DNA of 18,907 nucleotides from Candidatus Omnitrophota bacterium (GTDB lineage Bacteria; Omnitrophota; Gorgyraeia; 2-01-FULL-45-10), in assembly GCA_030691985.1 (NCBI GenBank), contig JAUYDB010000187.1, forward strand, positions 1 to 18,907, given 5' to 3'. The position numbers were made by a program, and so were the translations under genes. This document shows positions 1-6,627 of the stretch, piece by piece. Every line of letters starts with the position of its first letter. The first letter of the stretch is position 1. The notes beneath the pieces were generated by a model that worked only from the letters and a program-made list of their open reading frames with translations, ran no database searches and had not been told where the DNA came from.

Positions 1-1080
1 CTTTGAGGCGTAATAGACGGCGTGCGACGACTCTAGCGCGGGGATTATCCCCTCGAGTTCAGTCAGCAACCTGAAGCCCGCAAGCGCCTCTTTATCTGTG
101 ACCGCGGCATATTCGGCGCGGCGGGTCTTCTTCAGATACGAATGTTCCGGCCCGACACCAGGATAGTCGAGTCCGGCTGAGATCGAATGCGCTATCTCTA
201 TCTGGCCGTCATCATCCTGCAATATATAGCTCTTTGAACCATGCAAGACTCCGATCGAGCCTTTGCACAAAGTCGCGGCATGCTTACCCGTATTGAGGCC
301 GAGCCCTGCCGCTTCAACGCCCACCAAATCAACCTTTTCGTACAGAAACGGATAGAATATTCCCATCGCGTTGCTGCCGCCCCCGACGCATGCCACAATG
401 CGGTCCGGAAACCGCTTCTCCTTTGCCAGGATCTGCCGCTTCGTTTCTTTCCCTATTACCGACTGAAAGTCCCGCACCATCATGGGATACGGATGGGGGC
501 CTGCGACTGAACCGATCACATAATAAGTGGAACGGACGTTCGTCACCCAGTCTCTTATTGCCTCGTTCATCGCGTCCTTCAATGTCTTCGATCCGCTTGA
601 GACCGGCGATATTTTCGCGCCCAATAGCTTCATCTTAAAGACGTTTATAGCCTGGCGCTTGATATCTTCCTCGCCCATGAATATCTCACACTCCAGGCCA
701 AAAAGAGCGGCAACTGTCGCGGTCGCGACACCGTGTTGACCGGCGCCGGTTTCGGCGATCACGCGCCCCTTCCCCATCCTGAGCGCAAGGAGAGCCTGTC
801 CCAGCGTATTATTTATCTTGTGCGCGCCTGTATGAAGCAGGTCTTCTCTCTTTAGGTATATCCTGGCGCCTCCCATCGCTTCCGTAAGTCTCTTCGCGAA
901 ATATAACGGCGTCGGCCTTCCGGCATATTCCTTTAGATAATAATTCAGCTCCGATCTGAAAAGTTTACTGGAAATACTTCGCCTGTATTCCTTCTCAAGT
1001 TCGTCCAGGGCCGCCATGAGCGTCTCCGGAACAAATTTTCCTCCGAAACCGTTGAAATACCCTTTCTTATTCGGCAGCAT
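1..1080 (-). CDS. trpB: Tryptophan synthase beta chain, 3' end outside the window
   Basis: Makes L-tryptophan from indole and serine, as the PLP-dependent half of the cytosolic TrpA2B2 complex. I translated the minus strand by hand: 360 codons are open from the ATG at 1080-1078 to the window edge. Visible hallmarks are GGKFVPETLMAALDELE near residue 13, the PLP-lysine motif HTGAHKINN with the lysine at about residue 88, ETGAGQHGVATATVAALFG, and the phosphate-binding CVGGGSNAMG. TrpB is usually about 390-400 residues, so roughly 35 are missing beyond the edge. The ATG overlaps the trpF stop by one base (TGATG), which points to translational coupling. It is the last gene of the trp block seen here; trpA is expected next but is not in view. 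Confidence 0.96.
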   Translation of the reverse strand, partial: MLPNKKGYFNGFGGKFVPETLMAALDELEKEYRRSISSKLFRSELNYYLKEYAGRPTPLYFAKRLTEAMGGARIYLKREDLLHTGAHKINNTLGQALLALRMGKGRVIAETGAGQHGVATATVAALFGLECEIFMGEEDIKRQAINVFKMKLLGAKISPVSSGSKTLKDAMNEAIRDWVTNVRSTYYVIGSVAGPHPYPMMVRDFQSVIGKETKRQILAKEKRFPDRIVACVGGGSNAMGIFYPFLYEKVDLVGVEAAGLGLNTGKHAATLCKGSIGVLHGSKSYILQDDDGQIEIAHSISAGLDYPGVGPEHSYLKKTRRAEYAAVTDKEALAGFRLLTELEGIIPALESSHAVYYASK

Positions 1081-1700
1081 CAGTCCATTTTCCTCACATT
1101 TTCGACGAATTTCTTCATGAGCTCCGGGTCTTTTTTGCCGGGCGATTTCTCGCATCCGGTCGAGACATCCACGCCATACGGCAATACTTCTTTTATGGCA
1201 TCTCCCACGTTTTGGGGGTTGAGCCCGCCGGATAGAATCACGGGCTTCAGGATCTCAAAATCCTCCAGCGCTTTCCAGTCGAACGTCTCGCCCGTCCCGC
1301 CGATCGAATTGCCCTTATGCGTATCGAACAGATAAAAATCCACGCCGTAGTCATTTACACATTTAAGGTCTTTTTTGTCTTTCACCCTGAATGCCTTGAT
1401 CACCTTATAGTTATCGCAAAAACCCCCGCAATATTCCGGCGTTTCATCGCCATGGAATTGCAGCATGTCAAGCCCTGCTATCCGGGCAATCTCCAGCACG
1501 CTATCCGGCTTTTCGCAAACGAAGACGCCGACCTTACCTATGTAAGGGGGAAGTGCGTTTATAATATCCGCCGCTACAGCGGGGGTTACGTATCGTTTCG
1601 ATTTCCTGTAAAATACAAATCCCAGCATATCTACGCCGAGACTTGACGCCATTACCGCATCGGCCTTGTTCGTTATCCCGCAAATCTTTATTCGCGTCAT
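1080..1700 (-). CDS. trpF: Phosphoribosylanthranilate isomerase
   Basis: Converts N-(5-phosphoribosyl)anthranilate to CdRP, the third tryptophan step. It is a 206-residue single-domain TIM barrel of normal size. Seen: KICGIT at the start with catalytic Cys7, LGFVFYRKSKRYV, the catalytic Asp126 in LFDTHKG, GGTGETFDW, LSGGLNPQNV, and the phosphate-site DVSTGCEKSPGKKD. It is a stand-alone enzyme, not fused to TrpC as in E. coli. The stop overlaps the trpB start. Unlike most neighbours it is not coupled to the gene before it: a 287-bp repeat-filled gap separates it from trpC. The ribosome binding site before its ATG is weak (GAAAG only). Confidence 0.96.
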   Translation of the reverse strand: MTRIKICGITNKADAVMASSLGVDMLGFVFYRKSKRYVTPAVAADIINALPPYIGKVGVFVCEKPDSVLEIARIAGLDMLQFHGDETPEYCGGFCDNYKVIKAFRVKDKKDLKCVNDYGVDFYLFDTHKGNSIGGTGETFDWKALEDFEILKPVILSGGLNPQNVGDAIKEVLPYGVDVSTGCEKSPGKKDPELMKKFVENVRKMD

Positions 1701-1720
1701 TGTGACTTTCGCTACATGTT

Positions 1721-1813
1721 TAGCGTATAGCGTTTAGCGGGTAGCGTATAGTTTTTTATTTTTTCCTATACGCTAAACGCTATCCGCTATACGCTAATCT
1801 TGTCGTCTGACTC
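1721..1813. repeat. Heptad-unit hairpin (copy A), trpC-trpF gap
   Basis: The two arms, 1721-1751 and 1766-1796, are near-perfect inverted copies of each other. Each arm is a tandem array of 7-base units of the form AGCGNNT (for example AGCGTAT, AGCGTTT). A T-rich loop separates them. The far side carries the boundary motif CTTGTCGTCTGACTC (1799-1813), which runs into the stop codon of the displaced trpC tail. The same boundary is found after trpE. In RNA this would form a strong stem, so it may affect transcript stability or termination; that role is inferred only. Confidence 0.85.
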
Positions 1814-1860
1814 TAATACCGCATGATCTCGCGCATCTTCATGGCAATATCGTCAGCTTC
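1813..1860 (-). pseudogene. Displaced 3' end of a trpC gene
   Basis: Read on the minus strand, these 48 bases encode EADDIAMKMREIMRY followed by TAG. The intact trpC ends with the same 15 residues at 1988-2035, followed by TGA. The two stretches differ at nine bases: two in the stop codon and seven at silent third positions. Homology breaks exactly at 1860/1861, where the inverted repeat TCCCGACAAACA starts. There is no start codon and no upstream reading frame, so it is a remnant and not a gene. Confidence 0.85.
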
Positions 1861-1925
1861 TCCCGACAAACAGGTCATAAGCCCTTTGACGTTAATAGGC
1901 GCTTTTTAAAATGTGTTTGTCGGGA
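1861..1925. repeat. Palindromic element with 12-bp inverted ends (first of a tandem pair)
   Basis: TCCCGACAAACA at 1861-1872 is matched by its exact complement TGTTTGTCGGGA at 1914-1925. About 41 bases lie between the arms. It begins at the exact base where homology to the trpC end stops, and it abuts a second hairpin at 1926. It is too small to encode anything; a MITE or REP-like element is the best guess. Confidence 0.75.
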
Positions 1926-1980
1926 TCCCGAAACATACCTTTAAAAATGCGTCTACATCTGTTAAAGTTATGTTTCGGGA
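1926..1980. repeat. Palindromic element with 12-bp inverted ends (second of a tandem pair)
   Basis: TCCCGAAACATA at 1926-1937 pairs perfectly with TATGTTTCGGGA at 1969-1980; allowing one mismatch the arms extend to about 18 bases. The ends resemble those of the preceding hairpin (both start TCCCGA), which suggests one family or paired insertion. It ends eight bases before the trpC stop codon (1988-1990), so on the trpC message it forms a stem just after translation ends. Confidence 0.75.
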
Positions 1981-1987
1981 CATAAAT

Positions 1988-2764
1988 TCAGTATCGCATT
2001 ATTTCTCGCATCTTCATAGCGATATCGTCAGCTTCCATAAACGCTTCGCCTATCAGGACGGCATTGACGCCGAGCGACTTTAGAAACATCACGTCCTCAT
2101 ATGACTTTATCCCGCTCTCCGAGACCTTGATCTTATGCTGCGGGATGTGACGGACCAGTTTCTGCGTTACATTAAGGTCGACCTTAAAATTGTGCAGGTC
2201 GCGGTTATTGATGCCGATAATCAAGGCGCCTGCGGCAAGCGCCTTCTCGACGTCCTCCTCGTTATGAGCTTCGACAAGCACATCGAGGCCAAACGATGAG
2301 GCGATGCCATGCATCTTCGTCATCTCGTCCGTCGACAAAAGCTCGGCGATCAAGATTATCGCGTCCGCGCCCGCGGCCACCGATTCGTAAATCTGGTATT
2401 CATCGATTATGAAATCTTTCCGCAATACCGGAATGGAGGTACATTCCTTCACCTTCTTGATATATTCAAGATTGCCTTCGAAAAACCTTTCGTCGGTCAG
2501 GACCGAGATCGCGCTCGCGCCGTTGGCCTGATAGGTTATCGCGATCTTGACCGGATTAAAATCACCGCGAATTATCCCCTTGGACGGAGATGCCTTCTTT
2601 ATTTCGGCTATCAGGTTGATGTGATGCGGACGCGATATATTCTTCTTAAACGCGCTTCGCACACAGATATTCTTCACCTCTTTAAAGAGCGCGTCCTGCG
2701 GCTTGGACCGCTTGGCTTCTTCGACCACCCGCCTCTTGTATTCGATTATCCGCGATAGTATCAT
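1988..2764 (-). CDS. trpC: Indole-3-glycerol-phosphate synthase
   Basis: Closes the indole ring of CdRP to give indole-3-glycerol phosphate. The 258-residue TIM barrel is of normal length. Visible active-site stretches are LIAEIKKASPSKG (Lys56), PVLRKDFIID (Lys116), LVEAHNEED (Glu165), GINNRDL and VSESGIKS. Its start overlaps the trpD stop (ATGA), so the two are probably co-translated. The last 15 codons are present a second time downstream (1813-1860) with only silent differences, so the present 3' end may have been swapped in by recombination or by an inserted element. The protein sequence itself looks fully intact. Confidence 0.97.
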   Translation of the reverse strand: MILSRIIEYKRRVVEEAKRSKPQDALFKEVKNICVRSAFKKNISRPHHINLIAEIKKASPSKGIIRGDFNPVKIAITYQANGASAISVLTDERFFEGNLEYIKKVKECTSIPVLRKDFIIDEYQIYESVAAGADAIILIAELLSTDEMTKMHGIASSFGLDVLVEAHNEEDVEKALAAGALIIGINNRDLHNFKVDLNVTQKLVRHIPQHKIKVSESGIKSYEDVMFLKSLGVNAVLIGEAFMEADDIAMKMREIMRY

Positions 2765-3792
2765 CTGTTCGTAATCTCTATCAATTTCAGAAGTTTATCG
2801 AGCGCCCTGCCGGAATCTATGGACTCCGCGGCCTGCTTTGCGCCGGCCTTAAAGTCCCTTGCCTTCAGACCACAGACAAGCCCCGCGCCGGCGTTTAACA
2901 ACACTATGTCGCGCCTTGGGCCGCGCTCACCCTTCAGGATAGATATCGTGATCTCGGCGTTCTCTTTGGCATCCCCGCCTTTAATCTCTTCGAGCGATGA
3001 ACGCTCGAGCCCGAACTTCTCCGGCGTAGTATAATATGTCTTAATCGAACCCGATTCGAGCTCAGTCACCTTTGTCTTTCCCGTAATAGTTATTTCGTCA
3101 AGCATGTCCATGCCGCATACGACGAACGCGCGCCGGACGCCAAGGTTCTTCAAAACGCCGGCCATCACCTCGGTAAGGCGTGCATCATAGACGCCAAGAA
3201 TCTGGCTTGTGGGATTGGCCGGATTTGACAACGGCCCAAGAATATTGAATATCGTCCGTATGCCGATCTCCTTCCTGGGCGCTACAGCGTACTTCATCGC
3301 GTCATGGAAGAGCGGCGCGTACATGAAACCTATCCCGATCTCGAGAATACATCTCCGGACCATGTCCGGCGCTATATCGATTTTTACACCGAGCGACTCG
3401 AGGACATCGGCTGAGCCGCACCGGCTTGAGGCGCCGCGGTTTCCGTGTTTGGCGACCTTCAGCCCGGAACCGGCGAGCACAAACGCGACTGTCGTCGAAA
3501 TATTGAATGTGTTAACGCCGCTCCCGCCCGTGCCACAGGTATCGATTATGGCCTCGCCATCGACATCGACCGGTTTTCTTCCCAGATCAATCCTCACGGA
3601 CTTTTCGCGCATAACGCTTGCCGCGCCGGTTATCTCTTCGACCGTCTCGCCCTTCATCCGCAAGAGCGCCGCAAACGCCCCTATTTGGGCATCGGTGGCC
3701 CTGCCGGACATGATCTCCTCAAAGACCCCGCGCGTCTCGGCCTCAGTCAGATCAATACGCTTTACAACCTTCTCAATCGCTTCACGTATCAT
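2761..3792 (-). CDS. trpD: Anthranilate phosphoribosyltransferase
   Basis: Transfers phosphoribose from PRPP to anthranilate. It is 343 residues, typical for a stand-alone TrpD. Seen: the helical N-domain with MSGRATDAQIGAFAALLRMK, the PRPP loop DTCGTGGSGVNTFNIS (residues about 84-99), KHGNRGASSRCGSADVLE, and YAPLFHDAMKYAVAPRKEIG. The PRPP loop reads GTGGSG where GTGGDG is the more usual form; I would not call this inactivating. The ATG at 3792 has a good ribosome binding site (GAGGAAA, about five bases upstream). A 216-bp inverted-repeat element fills the gap to trpG. The stop overlaps the trpC start. Confidence 0.97.
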   Translation of the reverse strand: MIREAIEKVVKRIDLTEAETRGVFEEIMSGRATDAQIGAFAALLRMKGETVEEITGAASVMREKSVRIDLGRKPVDVDGEAIIDTCGTGGSGVNTFNISTTVAFVLAGSGLKVAKHGNRGASSRCGSADVLESLGVKIDIAPDMVRRCILEIGIGFMYAPLFHDAMKYAVAPRKEIGIRTIFNILGPLSNPANPTSQILGVYDARLTEVMAGVLKNLGVRRAFVVCGMDMLDEITITGKTKVTELESGSIKTYYTTPEKFGLERSSLEEIKGGDAKENAEITISILKGERGPRRDIVLLNAGAGLVCGLKARDFKAGAKQAAESIDSGRALDKLLKLIEITNR

Positions 3793-3850
3793 AAACTTTC
3801 CTCAAACTATCTCGTAGCCATAAATTTTTTCGCGTCCCGCCTCTCCGCTT

Positions 3851-4066
3851 GAAATTTTTCAGCTTCGACCTTTTTGGCCATGCGGCCAGGGGGCTTCGCC
3901 TAATTTTGTTATCAAGGAATAAATCCTTTTGGTTTAGTTATTTTAAGCTTGACAGCCGCTATGGATATAACGGTCATAAACGTTTTATGGTAGCGCGTAG
4001 TTAACAAAATTTATACGGCTCAACCCCCATGGCCACATGGCCATTCGCCAGAAGCTGAAAAATTTC
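3851..4066. mobile_element. 216-bp terminal-inverted-repeat element, copy 1 (MITE-like)
   Basis: The outer 16 bases are perfect inverted copies (GAAATTTTTCAGCTTC at 3851-3866 and its complement at 4051-4066). The pairing continues imperfectly for about 63 bases on each side: GGCCATGCGGCCAGGGGG against GGCCATGTGGCCATGGGGG, then AATTTTGTTA on both arms. The core 3876-4034 recurs inverted at 14277-14435 with three mismatches in 159 bases. No protein is encoded. It lies between trpG and trpD without breaking either. A non-autonomous transposable element or a structured RNA are both possible. Confidence 0.85.
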
Positions 4067-4070
4067 CATC

Positions 4071-4640
4071 TTACGCCATCTCCAGAAAATTCTTTAACAG
4101 CTTCTTTCCCTCGATCGTCAGTATCGACTCCGGATGGAATTGGACGCCGTATATCGGATAACTTTCGTGCTTGAGCGCCATGATCTCTTTATCATCTCTA
4201 GTCTCTGCCGTTATTTTTAACACCCGCGGAAAGGTTTTACGCTCCACAACCAGAGAATGGTAGCGAGTTGCCTCGAACGGGTTTTCGATCCCCTTGAATA
4301 TCCCTTTTCCGTCGTGGTATACCAGGGACGTCTTACCGTGCATAAGGTTTTTAGCGCCGGTTATCTTGCCGCCAAAGACTTCACCGATCGCCTGATGCCC
4401 GAGACAGACTCCGAGTATGGGCGTAGCGCTTCCGAAGTTCCGTATTACATCTTCGGAGATACCTGCGTCCCGCGGTTTGCCCGGGCCCGGGGAAATCACG
4501 ATGCCGCGCGGGCCAAGCTTCTTGATCCGGTCTATAGTTATCTTATCGTTCCGCCAGACCTCCGGATCGGCCCCCAGCTCGCCAAGATATTGGACCAGAT
4601 TATAGGTAAACGAGTCATAATTGTCGATGACTAATATCAT
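4071..4640 (-). CDS. trpG: Anthranilate synthase component II (glutamine amidotransferase)
   Basis: Provides ammonia from glutamine to TrpE for anthranilate synthesis. It is a class I amidotransferase domain of 189 residues, the usual size. Seen: VIDNYDSFTYNLVQYLGELG at the start, ISPGPGKPRDAG, the nucleophile elbow GVCLGHQAIGEVFGG with Cys79, and YGVQFHPESILT with His169 and Glu171, so the catalytic triad is complete. A protein this short is not fused to TrpD. The start is supported by GAGGCGAAA just upstream. A heptad hairpin lies between trpE and trpG, and the 216-bp element starts right after its stop. It may be shared with PabB, as in many bacteria, but no PabB is in view. Confidence 0.96.
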   Translation of the reverse strand: MILVIDNYDSFTYNLVQYLGELGADPEVWRNDKITIDRIKKLGPRGIVISPGPGKPRDAGISEDVIRNFGSATPILGVCLGHQAIGEVFGGKITGAKNLMHGKTSLVYHDGKGIFKGIENPFEATRYHSLVVERKTFPRVLKITAETRDDKEIMALKHESYPIYGVQFHPESILTIEGKKLLKNFLEMA

Positions 4641-4677
4641 TTTCGCCTCGTTATAGCTGTGGTTACGCGACGCTTTT

Positions 4678-4760
4678 TAGCGTATAGCGTTCAGCGTATA
4701 GTTTTATTTTTCCTATACGCTACACGCTATACGCTAACCACTAAACTTGTCGTCTGACTC
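4678..4760. repeat. Heptad-unit hairpin (copy B), trpE-trpG gap
   Basis: Arms at 4678-4701 (units AGCGTAT, AGCGTTC, AGCGTAT) and 4713-4736 are inverted copies around a T-rich loop of about 11 bases. The boundary motif CTTGTCGTCTGACTC at 4746-4760 is identical to that of copy A and its last base is part of the trpE stop codon. The shared register of motif and stop suggests the element inserts at, or carries, a stop codon. Confidence 0.85.
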
Positions 4761-6244
4761 TACTCCAACCCTCTCTCCGCCATCTCGATCGCCTTGACAA
4801 GGGCCTTGGCCTTATTTATCGTCTCCTGATATTCTTTTTCCGGCTCGGAATCCGCGACAATGCCCGCGCCCGCCTGAATATACGCGATCTTATCCTTAAT
4901 CAGTATGGTCCTTATCGTAATGCATGCATCGAGATTGCCCGAAAAACTGAAATATCCGGCGCAACCGGCATAGGTCTTGCGCCGCACATTTTCAAGCTCA
5001 TCGATTATCTCCATCGCCCGGACTTTTGGCGCGCCGGTAACTGTGCCTGCCGGAAACGCCGCCCTGATAACATCGAAAGAATCTTTGCTTTGTTTGAGAT
5101 GCCCGAATACGCCGGTCACGATGTGCATCACATGCGAATACTTTTCTATGGCCATAAAGTCCGTCACTTTCACTGTCATGTAATCACATACCCTGCCGAT
5201 ATCGTTGCGTCCGAGGTCAACGAGCATTATATGCTCGGAGCGCTCCTTGGGATCGCCAAGAAGGTCTTTCATCAAGGCCTTATCCTCTTCCTCCGACGCG
5301 CCTCGCCCCCGGGTTCCGGCTATAGGCCTCAATTCCACAACGCCGTCCTCACACCGCACCATAATTTCCGGAGATGACCCGACGAGAGAGAAGCTGCCCA
5401 ATTTAAGGTAATACATATACGGCGAAGGATTCACCGAACGCAGCGCCCTGTAGATCTGGAACGGATGCGACTCTACAGTCGCATGGATCCTCCGCGACAG
5501 AACCACCTGGATGATATCGCCTTTTTTTATATAATCCTTCGCCCGCTTTACTATGTCCTCAAATCCGGCCTTAGTGAAATTCGACTTCAGCCTCAGTTCT
5601 TTAAGTTTACGCCTCACCGCGACAGGAGGCCTTTCACGCGCAAGGCACGGCGCCTTAAGATGCCTGATAATCCCGTCTATTTTTTTGCACGCCCCATGAT
5701 ATGCCTTCGCCGGGTCCTTTTCACAATGAACATTCGACACAACCTTTATCGTATGATCGACATGGTCGAATATAAGGATTGTGTCGGTAAGCATTAATAT
5801 CGAATCGGGAATTTTGAGATCGTCATAATTTTTATCCGGGATCGCTTCTATGAATCGCACCATGTCGTATCCGAGGAACCCGACGAACCCGCCGCAGAAG
5901 CGCGGAAGGCCTTTGACCTTAACAAAATTGTAGCGGCCAAGCAGTTTTTTTAGTTCTTCCAGCGGGTCCAGGGCATCATAGCTTCTGGTAATATTGCCCT
6001 CCCGGATAGCTATCTTCCTGCCCTTGCTCGAAAACACCATAGAGGGGGAGCTTCCAAGAAATGAATAACGCGCGATACGCTCACCGCCCTCCACAGATTC
6101 AAGTAAAAATGAGTAATCGCCGGTATCTATCTTCGCATACGCCGATAAAGGCGTCTCGAAATCAGCCAATATCTCGCGGTAGACCGGGATGAGGTTGCCC
6201 TTACCTGCCAAATTTATGAACTCTTCTTTCGAGGGATGGAACAT
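4760..6244 (-). CDS. trpE: Anthranilate synthase component I
   Basis: Converts chorismate and ammonia to anthranilate, the committed step to tryptophan. It is 494 residues. The N-terminal part has the LLES motif (residues 47-50) that in this family forms part of the tryptophan feedback site, so allosteric control is likely. The C-terminal chorismate-binding domain shows SVNPSPYMYYL, GSSPEIMVR, LRPIAGTRGRG, SEHIMLVDLGRNDIGRV, FPAGTVTGAPKVRAMEII and AGAGIVADSEPEKEYQET. Genomic pairing with trpG supports TrpE over PabB. The ATG overlaps the hisI stop by one base (TAATG), so translation of the trp block is physically linked to the his block. Confidence 0.97.
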   Translation of the reverse strand: MFHPSKEEFINLAGKGNLIPVYREILADFETPLSAYAKIDTGDYSFLLESVEGGERIARYSFLGSSPSMVFSSKGRKIAIREGNITRSYDALDPLEELKKLLGRYNFVKVKGLPRFCGGFVGFLGYDMVRFIEAIPDKNYDDLKIPDSILMLTDTILIFDHVDHTIKVVSNVHCEKDPAKAYHGACKKIDGIIRHLKAPCLARERPPVAVRRKLKELRLKSNFTKAGFEDIVKRAKDYIKKGDIIQVVLSRRIHATVESHPFQIYRALRSVNPSPYMYYLKLGSFSLVGSSPEIMVRCEDGVVELRPIAGTRGRGASEEEDKALMKDLLGDPKERSEHIMLVDLGRNDIGRVCDYMTVKVTDFMAIEKYSHVMHIVTGVFGHLKQSKDSFDVIRAAFPAGTVTGAPKVRAMEIIDELENVRRKTYAGCAGYFSFSGNLDACITIRTILIKDKIAYIQAGAGIVADSEPEKEYQETINKAKALVKAIEMAERGLE

Positions 6245-6627
6245 TATTTATACACCTTCAAAGGATTGAATACGCGTTTTCCGACAACCCTGATACTGCC
6301 GTCCTTCGCAAGAGTTCTGTAATAGCATGTAAAGTAGCCGTCGTGGCAGGCCGCGGCCTTCTGCGCCACCTCCAACAGGATGGAATTACCTTCGCAGTCA
6401 ATCCATGCCGACTTCACTATCTGGATGCAACCGCTCGTCTGGCCCTTCATCATGAGCCGGCCCTTTGAGCGGCGATATACATACACCTTCTTTTCTTTCA
6501 GCGTCTTCCGAAGCGCCTCGCGGTTCATGTAGCAAAGGGTCAGCACCTTCTTTGATTTGTAATCCTGGATTATCGACGGCACCAGGCCTCTCTCGTCAAA
6601 TCTTATCGCTTTCATTATCTTATTCAT
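6244..6627 (-). CDS. hisI: Phosphoribosyl-AMP cyclohydrolase
   Basis: Opens the adenine ring of PR-AMP, the third step of histidine synthesis. At 127 residues it holds only the cyclohydrolase domain; no HisE pyrophosphatase is fused to it. Seen: LTLCYMNREAL, KGQTSGCIQIV, WIDCEGN, and AACHDGYFTCYYR. The three cysteines expected to bind zinc (in DCEGN, AACH and FTCYY) are present. The usual DCDGD magnesium motif reads DCEGN and the usual SGH reads SGC; similar DCE-type variants exist in the family, so activity is still likely. The start overlaps the hisF stop by four bases (ATGA). Confidence 0.93.
   Translation of the reverse strand: MNKIMKAIRFDERGLVPSIIQDYKSKKVLTLCYMNREALRKTLKEKKVYVYRRSKGRLMMKGQTSGCIQIVKSAWIDCEGNSILLEVAQKAAACHDGYFTCYYRTLAKDGSIRVVGKRVFNPLKVYK

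Noticed and set aside
1721..1796. The heptad hairpins as a CRISPR array
   Set aside because: Units are only seven bases, directly adjacent with no unique spacers, arranged as inverted arms, and no cas genes are nearby.
2309..2758. Long plus-strand reading frames opposite trp and his genes (for example 149 residues opposite trpC)
   Set aside because: They are mirror frames of well-conserved genes, driven by codon bias, without own motifs.
3949..3980. TTGACA followed by TATAAC inside copy 1 of the 216-bp element as a promoter
   Set aside because: The spacing is wrong (11 bases to TATAAC), it points away from the genes, and the base pattern is not kept in copy 2 (TTTACA) or copy 3.
4641..4760. 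Tryptophan attenuator or leader peptide in the trpE-trpG gap
   Set aside because: No short reading frame with tandem Trp codons is present, and the hairpin is a member of a repeat family also found in the his genes.
6244..6627. HisI as a broken enzyme because of DCEGN and SGC in place of DCDGD and SGH
   Set aside because: The expected zinc cysteines are present, the length is normal, and similar variants are known in the family; not strong enough for a finding.
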